Notes under the pieces: generated by a model | What the model saw: only the letters and a program-made list of their open reading frames with translations | What the model was told of the DNA's origin: nothing | The model's database searches: none | Shown: positions 42,353 to 51,997 of the stretch, one piece after another | How the letters are laid out: each line of letters opens with the position of its first letter | Position numbering within the stretch: position 1 is the stretch's first letter | Source: Paenibacillus_AM sp052180255 | Lineage (GTDB): Bacteria; Bacillota; Bacilli; Paenibacillales; NBRC-103111 | Assembly (NCBI RefSeq): GCF_052180255.1 | Contig: NZ_CP197466.1 | Coordinates: 2,976,001-3,040,000, forward strand | Reading direction: 5' to 3' | Length of the DNA: 64,000 nucleotides | Made by a program: the position numbers and the translations under genes

Positions 42353-43026
42353 TAGCCGCCAAAGCCTCCACTTGAGGAACCACTTGACGATGACTTACCT
42401 GAAGATGAGCCTAATCCGCTCGACTTACCGCCAATTCCACCTGCTGATGATGATGTTGATTTGCCACCTGATGTTGAACGTCGTACAACAGAGCCCGTGG
42501 AAGTCGATGTTTTAGGTCTAATTTGTGAGTTCGGTCTTGTCTTATTTTGAAAAGAAGTATCCTCGTAACTTTTCGGTTTATAAGTTGTATTTGTACCCGA
42601 CACGTATGCAGGGCGATTCGCGTAATATTGGTTTGATGAATATACACCGCCGCGGTTAAAGATCATGTGATACAGCAGCAGGTCACTCCAACCAAATCCA
42701 CCCCCGCTATGAACAATCGTTGTATTCCCTCCCGAACTTCCGCCTGATCCTGTTGGAGAAGGTGAAGGACTAGCAGTGGATGCATTCTCATTCTGACTCA
42801 AATTAGGAAGCGGTACATTCCAATCTGAAACAGGGTCGAAGAATGATTGTACTTCATCTGATGACCACTCCACTAGCTTCGCACTCGAAGGATTTGTTGT
42901 TTCCCCGATGACGATCGGCGTAAATGCCAAGTTCGCAAGCAGGACAAGACCCATGGATGTGGACAGCACTTTAAGTGGTTTACCTTTATAAAGCCAATGT
43001 GCACGATCTTGTTTCTCTTTACTCAT
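42352..43026 (-). CDS. Ser/Gly-rich exported protein ending in Gly-Gly (YgiB-like layout)
   Basis: About 224 residues: an Arg/Lys N-terminus, one hydrophobic helix (STSMGLVLLANLAFTPIVI), a short folded patch GWSDLLLYHMIFNRGGVY, then a long low-complexity Ser/Gly/Lys tail that ends GGFGG. There is no similarity I can align across its length, but the layout (helix, FWxxLLxxxM-like patch, Thr/Ser tail ending GG) is that of E. coli YgiB, encoded beside the ligase YgiC. The likely start is ATG 43026 behind AAAGGGAT; GTG 43044 and ATG 43035 are alternatives. The free C-terminal Gly-Gly is a plausible target of the ligase encoded next. Confidence 0.8.
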   Translation of the reverse strand: MSKEKQDRAHWLYKGKPLKVLSTSMGLVLLANLAFTPIVIGETTNPSSAKLVEWSSDEVQSFFDPVSDWNVPLPNLSQNENASTASPSPSPTGSGGSSGGNTTIVHSGGGFGWSDLLLYHMIFNRGGVYSSNQYYANRPAYVSGTNTTYKPKSYEDTSFQNKTRPNSQIRPKTSTSTGSVVRRSTSGGKSTSSSAGGIGGKSSGLGSSSGKSSSSGSSSGGFGG

Positions 43027-43040
43027 TCTTGTCATCCCTT

Positions 43041-43250
43041 TCACGGTCTTTGTGCGGATACAACCAGTAATTCCATTACTTCCTTGTCTACATTAATCCG
43101 ACCTTCAATCATTTCATACTCTTGCTCATTTATGGTGAGATAGTTCGTGTAATTTAACAAGCCCAATAGTTCTGTACTCCAAGTGCGTTCATCTATGCAT
43201 GAAAGTTCTCCATTTTTAAGTTTTTCATAGACCATAACCTGAGTGCCCAT
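43041..43250 (-). CDS. Small hypothetical protein, first gene of the ATP-grasp unit
   Basis: A 69-residue, probably cytosolic protein without helices long enough for a membrane. Content is acidic with ELLGLLNYTNYLTINEQEYE in the middle. GGAGG precedes its ATG at 43250. It is followed within 15 bases by the Ser/Gly-rich gene. I do not recognise it. By position it may be a partner or regulator of the ligase system. Confidence 0.7.
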   Translation of the reverse strand: MGTQVMVYEKLKNGELSCIDERTWSTELLGLLNYTNYLTINEQEYEMIEGRINVDKEVMELLVVSAQRP

Positions 43251-43350
43251 ATGAATAGCCTCCTTTTTGATGTAACCGTTTATAAGACTTTAATACGTAT
43301 TATTTTATCATATGTTTCAACACTATTACTCCGACTAATCATAAAAGACA

Positions 43351-43399
43351 AAATGATCGCATCTCCCTCGATTTTGTGGGGGAGTGCGATCATCTTTTT
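43351..43399. terminator. Terminator between helD and the ATP-grasp unit
   Basis: ATGATCGCA and CTCCC (43353 on) pair with GGGAG and TGCGATCAT (to 43393), with T-rich tails on both strands. It ends the helD transcript on the minus strand. Confidence 0.85.
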
Positions 43400-45537
43400 T
43401 ATTGTGGGGTTACGAGCGAAGTCAACTTCCCCTCATATAGTACCCATAATTCATGCAATGCACGGGTACAACCTACATACAACAACTTAGCATCCATCAT
43501 ACTTGAAGCATAATGGTGCTCATCTACGTCCATTAAAATTACAGCATCAAACTCGAGTCCTTTTGACAAATAGACAGGAAGTACAGATACACCGCCCTCA
43601 TATTTGCTCTGGCTTCCATCAATGAGATGGATATCCAGCCCTTTTTCCTTTAATTCTCTATAAAGCTCAGTAGCTTCTTCTAGTGTACGTGTTAAAAGAG
43701 CAGTCGTGTTAAACTCACGTGCTTTGAATTCTTTCAATGCATCCGAGAGCAGCTCGAATTGTTCCTCTTTTATATAAGGCCGTACACGAACGGGTTGACC
43801 ACTGCGGAATACAGGAACTGCGAGTAAATCCGTCTTTACGCCGCGTACGAGAATATCATTAGCAAATTCAATAATTTCAGTCGTAGATCGGTAACTGCGT
43901 GTAAGTGCAAAGTATGCCGTTTGCTCCGGCTGAAACAACGATTGCATCTCACTCCAGTCCTGGATTCCCTGGTAAGCATGGATCCCTTGCGATAGATCAC
44001 CTAATATTGTAAAAGAGTGATTACGAACAAACCGATCCAATACCGCTATCTGAAGCGGTGAGAAGTCTTGTGCTTCATCAATAACGATATGATCGAATTG
44101 AGATTCACCCGCAATATCATGCAATTGCACATGAATATACAACAATGCAGCTAAATCTTCGTTCATCACTTGATTCTTTTTCAAATATTTGCGGGTTTCT
44201 GTCGTAACCTGCAATGGAATCTCACATATAAATTCTTGGGGAAATTCCATCTTCATCTCCGCTTGGAAGATGGTTTTATATACCATCAACGCATCGAAAT
44301 TAGGCCATTTATTCGCATATGACTTCATGCGCTGAGCGGCTTTTTTCTTATTCTCCTTGAGCTGTGCAGCCGAATAGATCTTCTTCAGCTCCATTTCAAC
44401 CCACCGATTGATTCTAGCCATCACACGATCCTTACGCTTTGCAAGCGCATAATGCTTGTATTCTTCATCAAACCATACACGAATCGTCTCGTAAGGTAGA
44501 TCAGCGCCTTCCCATGGGGAGAAATCAGTTTGTGGTACGGAGTTCTCCTCCAGACGCCTGATGCAATGGTCAATGAGATGCATAAATCGTGTCGAGCCTT
44601 TATATCTACCAGATACATCATTGTGAAGTTCAGGACGCTTATCAAGTGAGCCGAACCAATAAGACAACAAAGATGTAGATGGCGCTAATGTTGCTTCAAG
44701 ATCAAGCAAGTTCATTGCCCAGTCTGGGAATGTCCCCTGCTGAATATTACCGACACCCAGCTCAGGAAGTACTTCCGAAATATAATTCAAGAACATATGG
44801 TTTGGTGCAAAAATAATCATTTTCTCTGCGCGAATCTGCTCTTGATATTGATAAAGCAAATACGCAAGTCGATGCAGCGCGACTGTCGTCTTACCACTTC
44901 CGGCTACACCTTGAATGATTAAGGCTGTGTTTTTTGCAGAACGAATAATGGAATCTTGCTCTGCTTGAATGGTAGATACAATGTCACGCAAGCGATTGTC
45001 TTTATTTTCACCAAGTCGGTATAACAAAAATTCGTCATTTACCGATGGTTGATCACTCTCACGATTATACGTATCAACGACACGCTGTAAAATCTGCTTA
45101 CGAACGACCAAATTTCGTTTTAAATAGACGAGCCCTTCAATCATTCCTTCTGGTGCTTCATACTCTGCTGGCCCTTCTCCTCCTGTAAAGGAATAGAACA
45201 GACTAGAGATCGGTGCACGCCAATCGATAACAAGCGGTGTTTCCTTGTTATTATGTTGTTCACTGTGATTCACACCCACTTTACCGATGTACAGCTGTGA
45301 GATATTGGAGTCCTTGTTGGATTGGAAGTCCATACGTCCAAAGTATGGTTCCTCTGCTGCCTTTGCCAATCGCTGCCTGCGCACCCCGCGGCTATCTTCC
45401 AAAACCTGCTCGGTAAAGTCATCCCCGGTATATACCGGAATACTTTTTAGCCATTTGATCTGGCTTTCGATTTCCAGCCGCGTTGCCTCCAGCCGCTGGA
45501 GCTCTTCTTGATAGGCACTATGAAACGTGTCATTCAC
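43399..45537 (-). CDS. helD: HelD-type RNA polymerase recycling ATPase (UvrD-like)
   Basis: A 712-residue protein. The N-terminal coiled coil (1-30) and insert reach the polymerase channel, then a UvrD-like motor follows with Walker A GVAGSGKTT (210-217), Walker B FDHIVIDEAQDFSPLQ and LTRSYRSTTEI, DVDEHHYASS and LLYVGCTRA in the C-terminal half. HelD removes stalled RNA polymerase from DNA in Gram-positives. Length fits the B. subtilis-type group. It has its own transcription unit. Confidence 0.92.
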   Translation of the reverse strand: MNDTFHSAYQEELQRLEATRLEIESQIKWLKSIPVYTGDDFTEQVLEDSRGVRRQRLAKAAEEPYFGRMDFQSNKDSNISQLYIGKVGVNHSEQHNNKETPLVIDWRAPISSLFYSFTGGEGPAEYEAPEGMIEGLVYLKRNLVVRKQILQRVVDTYNRESDQPSVNDEFLLYRLGENKDNRLRDIVSTIQAEQDSIIRSAKNTALIIQGVAGSGKTTVALHRLAYLLYQYQEQIRAEKMIIFAPNHMFLNYISEVLPELGVGNIQQGTFPDWAMNLLDLEATLAPSTSLLSYWFGSLDKRPELHNDVSGRYKGSTRFMHLIDHCIRRLEENSVPQTDFSPWEGADLPYETIRVWFDEEYKHYALAKRKDRVMARINRWVEMELKKIYSAAQLKENKKKAAQRMKSYANKWPNFDALMVYKTIFQAEMKMEFPQEFICEIPLQVTTETRKYLKKNQVMNEDLAALLYIHVQLHDIAGESQFDHIVIDEAQDFSPLQIAVLDRFVRNHSFTILGDLSQGIHAYQGIQDWSEMQSLFQPEQTAYFALTRSYRSTTEIIEFANDILVRGVKTDLLAVPVFRSGQPVRVRPYIKEEQFELLSDALKEFKAREFNTTALLTRTLEEATELYRELKEKGLDIHLIDGSQSKYEGGVSVLPVYLSKGLEFDAVILMDVDEHHYASSMMDAKLLYVGCTRALHELWVLYEGKLTSLVTPQ

Positions 45538-45623
45538 TTTCAGTTACCTCCTAAGAATGAATTTTCTGATTGTTTTTTGTCTAAAAGAGTAAGAAATATA
45601 TCATATCCAGCTTCAAAAAGCAA

Positions 45624-45682
45624 GAAAAAAGAAGCTTCTTCTCCAGTCCTGAATCATCAAGACCAGAAAAGATGAGCTCCTT
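45624..45682 (-). terminator. Probable terminator of the second sugar ABC operon
   Basis: On the minus strand an imperfect stem (AGGAGCT..TCTT..GGTC against GACTGG..AAGA..GCTTCT) leads into a TTTTTTC tail. Less regular than the other terminators. Confidence 0.5.
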
Positions 45683-45695
45683 TCCTACTAACCTC

Positions 45696-46514
45696 TTATT
45701 TAATTGCCGTATGTGCAATTTCTTCCACTATATATTTTTGTGCAAAAAAGAATACAGCAAGCGGCGGTATACAAATAATCGCTGTAATGGCCATAAGTGA
45801 ATGCATCTCAACTCCACGAATCCCTTTAAACTGAGCAAGTCCCAGCGTCAATGTGTACTGACTAGCGTCATTTAAGAAGACGAGTGGACCCAGATAATCG
45901 TTCCATGTTCCTAACATGTTAAACACACTCACAAGCACTAATCCCGGCATCAATAACGGTACAATAACCCTTACAAAGATCTTTAAGTCACCTGCTCCAT
46001 CCATCCGAGCTGCTTCATCCAATTCACGCGGAATGGTCAAAATAAATTGTCGAAGTAAGAAGATGTAGAACGCCGAACCGAACCAAGCAGGAACAATTAA
46101 CGGTTTGAGTGTATTGATCCAACCTAGGAAATTAAACTCTACATAAAGCGGAATCATCGTTACATCCCAAGGAATCATCATGGTTGCCAGTACGACTAAA
46201 AACAAGATCTCTCTACCTTTAAATTGAAAACGAGCAAACCCATATGCAACAAGAGCAGAAGAAATAAGTGAACCAATATTACAAAGAATTGTAACCAAAA
46301 GTGAATTTTTCAAGTACACGTTAAACGGCTGGACCGTCCATGCCTCCACAAAATTCTCGAAATGAAACTCAGATGGAAACCACTTCGGCGGAAACATGTA
46401 TAACTCTTCTGGCGACTTAATCGCCGTTGTAAGCAGCCAATAAAATGGCAATAAAAATAAAATAGAGAAAAGGATTAATAAACCATACGATAAGACTTTC
46501 TGCACTGCCCACAC
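45696..46514 (-). CDS. Sugar ABC transporter permease (MalG-like)
   Basis: A 272-residue permease with six helices and an EAA loop ELDEAARMDGAGDLKIFVRVIVPLL near residue 190 (split as the usual EAA motif). Typical CUT1 family subunit. Last gene of the unit that begins with GH63; no ATPase gene nearby, so a shared MsmX-type ATPase is likely. Confidence 0.93.
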   Translation of the reverse strand: MWAVQKVLSYGLLILFSILFLLPFYWLLTTAIKSPEELYMFPPKWFPSEFHFENFVEAWTVQPFNVYLKNSLLVTILCNIGSLISSALVAYGFARFQFKGREILFLVVLATMMIPWDVTMIPLYVEFNFLGWINTLKPLIVPAWFGSAFYIFLLRQFILTIPRELDEAARMDGAGDLKIFVRVIVPLLMPGLVLVSVFNMLGTWNDYLGPLVFLNDASQYTLTLGLAQFKGIRGVEMHSLMAITAIICIPPLAVFFFAQKYIVEEIAHTAIK

Positions 46515-46544
46515 CCCGCCAATAAAACAAATTTTACTCTTCGA

Positions 46545-47504
46545 TTAGCCTTTTGCGGATTTATTCTTCTTCAGTTCGCCTTCATAATAAACCCACATGC
46601 TGGTCGATTTAAACACAGCCATTGTTAATACCAACACGATTAAAAACATAAACCAAGCATTCGCAGCCGAATAGCCGAGGTGGAAATATTTGAACGCATT
46701 CTCGTAAACATACATCGCGTAAAAGTGCGTCTCATTCATAGGTCCCCCACCGGTTAGTGTCAGTGCTAACGTCAGCTGCTGGAAGGCACTAATAATCGAA
46801 GTGATAACGTTGAAGAGGATCGTTGGGCTGAGCATCGGCAGTGTAATTTTGAAAAATTGTTTAATCTTACCTGCTCCATCAAGTGAGGAGGACTCATACA
46901 AATCTTTCGGAATTGCTTTAAGTCCCGCCAAGAAAATCAGCATCATCGATCCTTGTCCCCATAGACTGGCCCCGACCATTGCTGTCATTGACCAACCCGA
47001 TTCCCTCAGCCAATCCGGGCCTTCAATGCCAAAGAGTGATAATATATAATTGAGAATCCCAAAGTCCCCACTGTATACCCAAGCCCAGATCATCGCGAGC
47101 GCTACGCCTGAGATCACCGAAGGCAAGTAGAAAATCGTACGGAAAATCCCGCTTCCCTTCACTTTCAAATTGAGTAGTACGGCTAGTAACAATGAAATAA
47201 TTAAATTCAACGGTACAAAATAAATCGCAAACTTTACAGTTACCCAAAGTGATTTCCAGAACAACGGATCATCGGTGAACATATTGATATAGTTATCAAA
47301 ACCGATAAACTTGCTGTCCCCAACGATTGGATAATCAAATAAACTGATGACTAAGGAATAAAGCATTGGACCTAATGTGAAAAATACAAACCCCAAAATC
47401 CAAGGTAGGATGAAGAGGTAGGGCTTTTGCCTACCCCTTTTTAATTTTTTTGCTAAAGGAAGCTCTTTTTTTATTTGTGCTGCTGCTAACGGCATATTCA
47501 TCAT
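46545..47504 (-). CDS. Sugar ABC transporter permease (MalF-like)
   Basis: About 319 residues, CUT1 permease with six helices and an EAA loop DLYESSSLDGAGKIKQFFKI near residue 220. The N-terminus is basic (KKLKRGRQKPYLFILPW). Several in-frame ATGs (47504, 47501, 47495) lie behind GGGA and cannot be told apart. It is followed by the second permease after 30 bases. Confidence 0.92.
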   Translation of the reverse strand: MMNMPLAAAQIKKELPLAKKLKRGRQKPYLFILPWILGFVFFTLGPMLYSLVISLFDYPIVGDSKFIGFDNYINMFTDDPLFWKSLWVTVKFAIYFVPLNLIISLLLAVLLNLKVKGSGIFRTIFYLPSVISGVALAMIWAWVYSGDFGILNYILSLFGIEGPDWLRESGWSMTAMVGASLWGQGSMMLIFLAGLKAIPKDLYESSSLDGAGKIKQFFKITLPMLSPTILFNVITSIISAFQQLTLALTLTGGGPMNETHFYAMYVYENAFKYFHLGYSAANAWFMFLIVLVLTMAVFKSTSMWVYYEGELKKNKSAKG

Positions 47505-47523
47505 TCCCACTTCATTTCGAATT

Positions 47524-48837
47524 TTATTTCAAAAACTTCATGGAATCCTTCACAGCCGTATCGAACGAACTTTTTGCGTTCTGTCCTTGCATGACGGCAT
47601 CGATCGCTGAAGTTAAACCTCGGTTAATCTCGTTCCATTTAGGTTGGAGCAAGAACGCAGGTGTGTTATCACTTTTCTCAATCATTTTGAAGAACGGTTG
47701 GTACTGAGGATCTTGGTCATACTTGAGTTCAGCTACAACACTTTTACGTACTGGCAAGTCTGATTTACGCAATTTAATCGCATCGCTGGAAGCGTAGTAT
47801 TTAATAAATTCCCACGCTTCTTTCTTGTGCTTGCTGTTCTTGTACATCGATACAGCGGATTCAGAAACAACGCCTTTAAGCGGCTTGCCAGGGAATGCTG
47901 GCATAACAACCGTACCTACATCGATTTTTGCCTCTTTAAAGCCATTCAACGGCCAAATTCCACTTTCCCACATCGCCATCCGATTTGCTTTAAAAATGTC
48001 GTCACCAGACTGTTGGTTTTTACCACCAGCGATCGTAGCTGTCTTTTCCTTTACCAGATCACCGAACATTTGAATTACATCTATGGTTTCTTTTCCATTC
48101 ATAAAGCCTTCGATTGTTTTGCCGTCTGGACTTACGAAGCTGCCTCCATTACTCCATACGAAGCCTTGTAGATCATAAGGATCATTCTCAGCGCGAACTC
48201 CGAAGCCGAATTGTTTCTTAGATGGGTTTGTTAGCTTTTTCGCTGTTTCTTTAAACTCATCCCATGTCCAACCTTCTTTTGGATATGGCACGTTAGCTGC
48301 ATCAAACAATTTCTTGTTGTAATACATGACACGTGTTGTAAAGCCTGCTGGCATCCCATACGTTTTACCTTCAATTTTGACGTAATTGAATAATCCCGGG
48401 TAGAAATCATCTACTTTTAATGACTCATCTGTTTTAATCAATTCATCAAGCGGCTCTAAATTTTTGTAATACGTTGGAAAATCCCACATGTACATCACGT
48501 CTGGCGCGTCATTCGCACCAATGGATGCAGCTAGCTTCTGGTCAAATCCATCGGAGTATGCCTCTACTTGAACTTTAATATCTGGATGGAGGGCCTCGAA
48601 GTTTTTGGCAATTGTCTGTTGAATGCTGAGCAAGTCGCTGGAGTCCCATGTTGCAAAACGAAGTGTGACTTTTCCACCTTTCTTGCCTGCATCTGGTGTT
48701 GAAGTTGCCGCTGCTTTATTATCACTTGGTGCCTTCGTTGCATCAGCCTTACCATCAGTTGCCTTGCTGTTACAGCCTGCTCCAACAACTGCTACCATAC
48801 TTAGCAGTGAGACCGCCATTATCAAACGTTTTTTCAT
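47524..48837 (-). CDS. Sugar-binding lipoprotein of ABC transporter
   Basis: About 437 residues, a family-1 extracellular binding protein. The lipobox VVGAGC places the lipidated Cys at 22 of the chosen start, followed by an Ala/Thr/Lys-rich linker and the mature fold LRFATWDSSDLLSI. The ATG at 48837 fits AGGGGG best; the ATG at 48843 sits directly on that box. It supplies the permeases at 46545 and 45696 and is located directly after the response regulator gene. Probable ligand is the oligosaccharide cut by the GH63 enzyme. Confidence 0.92.
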   Translation of the reverse strand: MKKRLIMAVSLLSMVAVVGAGCNSKATDGKADATKAPSDNKAAATSTPDAGKKGGKVTLRFATWDSSDLLSIQQTIAKNFEALHPDIKVQVEAYSDGFDQKLAASIGANDAPDVMYMWDFPTYYKNLEPLDELIKTDESLKVDDFYPGLFNYVKIEGKTYGMPAGFTTRVMYYNKKLFDAANVPYPKEGWTWDEFKETAKKLTNPSKKQFGFGVRAENDPYDLQGFVWSNGGSFVSPDGKTIEGFMNGKETIDVIQMFGDLVKEKTATIAGGKNQQSGDDIFKANRMAMWESGIWPLNGFKEAKIDVGTVVMPAFPGKPLKGVVSESAVSMYKNSKHKKEAWEFIKYYASSDAIKLRKSDLPVRKSVVAELKYDQDPQYQPFFKMIEKSDNTPAFLLQPKWNEINRGLTSAIDAVMQGQNAKSSFDTAVKDSMKFLK

Positions 48838-49000
48838 ATTCATCCCCCTATAATAAAGCGTTTTCATAATGTTTCGCCTTCATTGTATTAAATCTAAAGT
48901 GTGTTCAAAACGGATTATTGTTTGTATTTTTGTGTGATATCAGACGAATTTACAATCCCTCAATAAATAGGTGGATAAATGTTTGGTTCAATATGTCATA

Positions 49001-50170
49001 TTAGCTGATTCGATGTTTACTGCGATATTGGCTCGGTGTTTCAAACGTACAACGTTTAAACCATTTGCTAAAATATTTGACATCAGGCATGCCCACTTTA
49101 TCAGATATATCTTGAATGTTCAGCTTGCTGCTAGTTAGCAGCTCACATACAATGTTTAATTTAATTTGGTACATGAAAGAAACAAAGCTTTCACCTACGA
49201 TTTTTTTGAATAAGGTGCTGAAATGGCTGCGGCTCAGGCCCACTTGCTGAGCAACATCAGATACAGACAGCTGTGTATCCACTTGTCTGATCATAATCTG
49301 GACAGCTTGAACAATGGGCTCTGGCCAATCACAACGATTAATTTTGTATTTCTTCTCGAAGTGATACTGTTCGTATAGTTTCTTTACGGCTTCAATCCAT
49401 TGCTCTTTACCCTTAATCACTTCTGATTTCGACCATTGAAGTCCCGGATAAGTGCCTCTCCACTTCGATAATCGATAATTCCAGTCTCGACATCCTGCTT
49501 CACTGCACATAAATAGTAAAATATTGTCCCGAATAGGTATTAGCTCAGCTTCATTCGCAGCATGAAGCTGCCCCTGAATTTCTGCACGAATGCTCTGTAT
49601 ATCCGAATGACTTCCTCCCGTGATCAGATACACATAATTGGGCTCATTGATCCAAGCCCAACTTTTCTGAAGCAGCATCTCCATTTTTCCCAGGAAATAA
49701 TTATTCACCCCATAAAGCCACTCTACGAACATCCCGTGTGTCTCCTGCATCGGTATGTAAGGTTCTAATTGTGGCGATTCCCGACGTAATTCCTTTTGGA
49801 ACAGTTCTAAATACTGCTCCAATTCATTGTCATCGAAAGAGGTTTTAAGTAAATAGCCGGATGCACCGAGCTTAATTCCTTGCTGGGCGTATTCAAAATC
49901 ACGATGACAACTAAGCAGTAAAATTTTTGTGTTAGGTGTGTGCGCTTTTACTTTTTGGGCGAGTTCAATGCCATTCATCTCAGGCATTACAATATCCGTA
50001 ATAATCACATCAGGGCGATGCTCTAAGAACGCATCCCAACCTTTTTTGCCATTGGGTACGTCTGCAACGACCTGCATATTGTATTTATGCCATTGCACCG
50101 TGCTGATCAAACCTCTACGAATGATCACCTCATCATCAGCAAGCAACACTTTAATTGGGCTGTTATTCAT
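49001..50170 (-). CDS. Response regulator with AraC-type domain (YesN type, short form)
   Basis: A 389-residue regulator: receiver domain with LLADDE and the phosphoacceptor Asp59 in VIITDIVMPEMNG, a short linker region, and two AraC helix-turn-helix units at the C-terminus (LSVSDVAQQVGLSRSHFSTL and IQDISDKVGMPDVKYFSKWF). It is shorter than its counterpart at 27318 (555 residues) and thus not a recent duplicate. The gene starts three bases after the kinase gene stop with an AAGGGG box. It should control the adjoining transporter. Confidence 0.93.
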   Translation of the reverse strand: MNNSPIKVLLADDEVIIRRGLISTVQWHKYNMQVVADVPNGKKGWDAFLEHRPDVIITDIVMPEMNGIELAQKVKAHTPNTKILLLSCHRDFEYAQQGIKLGASGYLLKTSFDDNELEQYLELFQKELRRESPQLEPYIPMQETHGMFVEWLYGVNNYFLGKMEMLLQKSWAWINEPNYVYLITGGSHSDIQSIRAEIQGQLHAANEAELIPIRDNILLFMCSEAGCRDWNYRLSKWRGTYPGLQWSKSEVIKGKEQWIEAVKKLYEQYHFEKKYKINRCDWPEPIVQAVQIMIRQVDTQLSVSDVAQQVGLSRSHFSTLFKKIVGESFVSFMYQIKLNIVCELLTSSKLNIQDISDKVGMPDVKYFSKWFKRCTFETPSQYRSKHRIS

Positions 50171-50173
50171 ATT

Positions 50174-51904
50174 CTAACCCCTTCCAGGTAATCGAATGGT
50201 AATCGTGGTGCCAACGCCAACTGTAGACGTGACAAATAATCCATACTCTGTACCAAAATGCAATTTGATTCGTTGATCCACATTAAACATGCCAATTCGT
50301 CTTTTCTGCTTTGATGACTCGGAAGGCTCGAGTAATTTACTAAGCTTCGATTCGTCCATTCCTTTTCCATTATCCATAAGTAAAATCAGAACATCTCCCC
50401 TGTCCTTCTCTATCCGCAGTTGAATGTTCCCCTGTCCATCTTCAAAACCATGGAAAAATATATTTTCAATTAATGGTTGCAGCGTCATTCGTGGAATATT
50501 CACCTGTTCAATATTGACTTCATCGGCATCAATGCTATAGGTAAAGACGTGCCCATATCTAATTTCCTGAATTTTTAAAAAATGATCAATAACACCAAGT
50601 TCTTTCTCCAGCGTCACAACTTCTCTCGTAAAGTTCAAATTCTCATCCAGCACCATCGTCAGATGGTGAATCATCCGATTCACGTCTTGCGCGCCTTGGA
50701 GTCTTGCTTTCCATTGGATAGAAGTTAATGTATTAATCAGTAAATGGGGATTAATCTGATAATGATAAGCGCGAAGCTCTGCTTCCTTCTTCTTCTGTTC
50801 CACCTGTTTGACTTCATGAATAAGTCCTTGAAGCTGATACACCATTCCATTAAAACTTTGGGCTAATCGACCAATCTCATCCTCCGAATCCACTTTAATT
50901 TGTGTATCCAGCTTTCCGATACTGACCAAATGAATAGACTCTTTCATACGCTTAAACCGTCGTATAAAACTAGAAGAAATAAAATAGGCCAAAATAATCG
51001 CGAAGAGAAACGAAATACCCACCGCCATTAACGTAAACGTACGAATGCCATTTAGCGATTTATAAAAATGTTGATGAGGAATCCTTACCTCAATCGTCCA
51101 GTCTGTTTCATCGGAGTGATTCTGCCATACAACATCATTGGGATGCGGAACATAGCTTGTATCCATACCTGTCGACTGCATTTTATACTTATCAGTCTCG
51201 TACCGAACTCGGCTTTGATCTGTGATTCGTAAATAAGCACCCGTGTCCATTTCAAATTCATGAAATAAATCCAGCAGCTTATCTGCATTAATCTCAATTA
51301 AAATGCGTGCATTTTCAAGGACTCCGGTTTGATTCTGAATATTGAACAGCAGCCCAATGACCTTTTCCCCAGGTACAGTAGAGTTGTTCGTGTAATGCAT
51401 GGGCTCGTAGATCCGCAAGGGATAACGGTCCGACTGCTCCTTCGGGTCTACATACCACGGTTCTTCTAGTAATTTATCGGTCATAATGTTCCGATCTCCG
51501 TAATAGTAACCAGACTTTGTAATGATGTAGATACCTTTGGTCTCGAGTGTCTTATGCGCTTTAATGAATTGCTCCAGCTTTTGCTCATCTTGGAAACCCT
51601 TATACGTTTGTGGTATTTCCTCGCTAAGTACCGTGAAAGTTGGATCAAGTAAATACGACAGAAGATCATCTACTGTATACTTCATCCGCCCAACGATCGA
51701 ATCAATTTGAAATTGTAGCTGATACACGGAATTCTCCCCGTATTTACCGAACTGCTCATTAATCGTTCGTGACGATTGGTTAAATAGAAAATAACCTAGA
51801 CCCATAAGTGGAATCGTCACAACAAGGAGGATGAGCAGCATAAGCTTGAATTGCAAGCTTTTACGAACAAAAGTTGGAAATGTAAACATTCGATGTAGAC
51901 GCAT
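50174..51904 (-). CDS. Sensor histidine kinase (YesM type)
   Basis: A 576-residue kinase: helix near 18-38, extracellular sensor to about residue 290, second helix near 290-312, HAMP, then the His_kinase motif YQINPHLLINTLTSIQWKA and HATPase motifs LQPLIENIFFHGF and DNGKGM. Coupled to the response regulator gene. The ribosome binding site is weak here, and the GH63 terminator lies just upstream, so it may depend on its own promoter or on read-through. Confidence 0.9.
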   Translation of the reverse strand: MRLHRMFTFPTFVRKSLQFKLMLLILLVVTIPLMGLGYFLFNQSSRTINEQFGKYGENSVYQLQFQIDSIVGRMKYTVDDLLSYLLDPTFTVLSEEIPQTYKGFQDEQKLEQFIKAHKTLETKGIYIITKSGYYYGDRNIMTDKLLEEPWYVDPKEQSDRYPLRIYEPMHYTNNSTVPGEKVIGLLFNIQNQTGVLENARILIEINADKLLDLFHEFEMDTGAYLRITDQSRVRYETDKYKMQSTGMDTSYVPHPNDVVWQNHSDETDWTIEVRIPHQHFYKSLNGIRTFTLMAVGISFLFAIILAYFISSSFIRRFKRMKESIHLVSIGKLDTQIKVDSEDEIGRLAQSFNGMVYQLQGLIHEVKQVEQKKKEAELRAYHYQINPHLLINTLTSIQWKARLQGAQDVNRMIHHLTMVLDENLNFTREVVTLEKELGVIDHFLKIQEIRYGHVFTYSIDADEVNIEQVNIPRMTLQPLIENIFFHGFEDGQGNIQLRIEKDRGDVLILLMDNGKGMDESKLSKLLEPSESSKQKRRIGMFNVDQRIKLHFGTEYGLFVTSTVGVGTTITIRLPGRG

Positions 51905-51943
51905 AGATCATCAACTCTCACTTTGTCTGATTTCTAGTATGAC

Positions 51944-51992
51944 AAAAGGATCGGAACTTCGGACAATATTGCCAAAGCCGCTCGATCCTTTT
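51944..51992 (-). terminator. Terminator or attenuator after the GH63 gene
   Basis: AAAAGGATCG (51944-51953) pairs perfectly with CGATCCTTTT (51983-51992), with partial inner pairing. The tail on the minus strand is only TTTTGTC, so read-through into the kinase gene is likely. Confidence 0.65.
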
Positions 51993-51997
51993 ATTGA

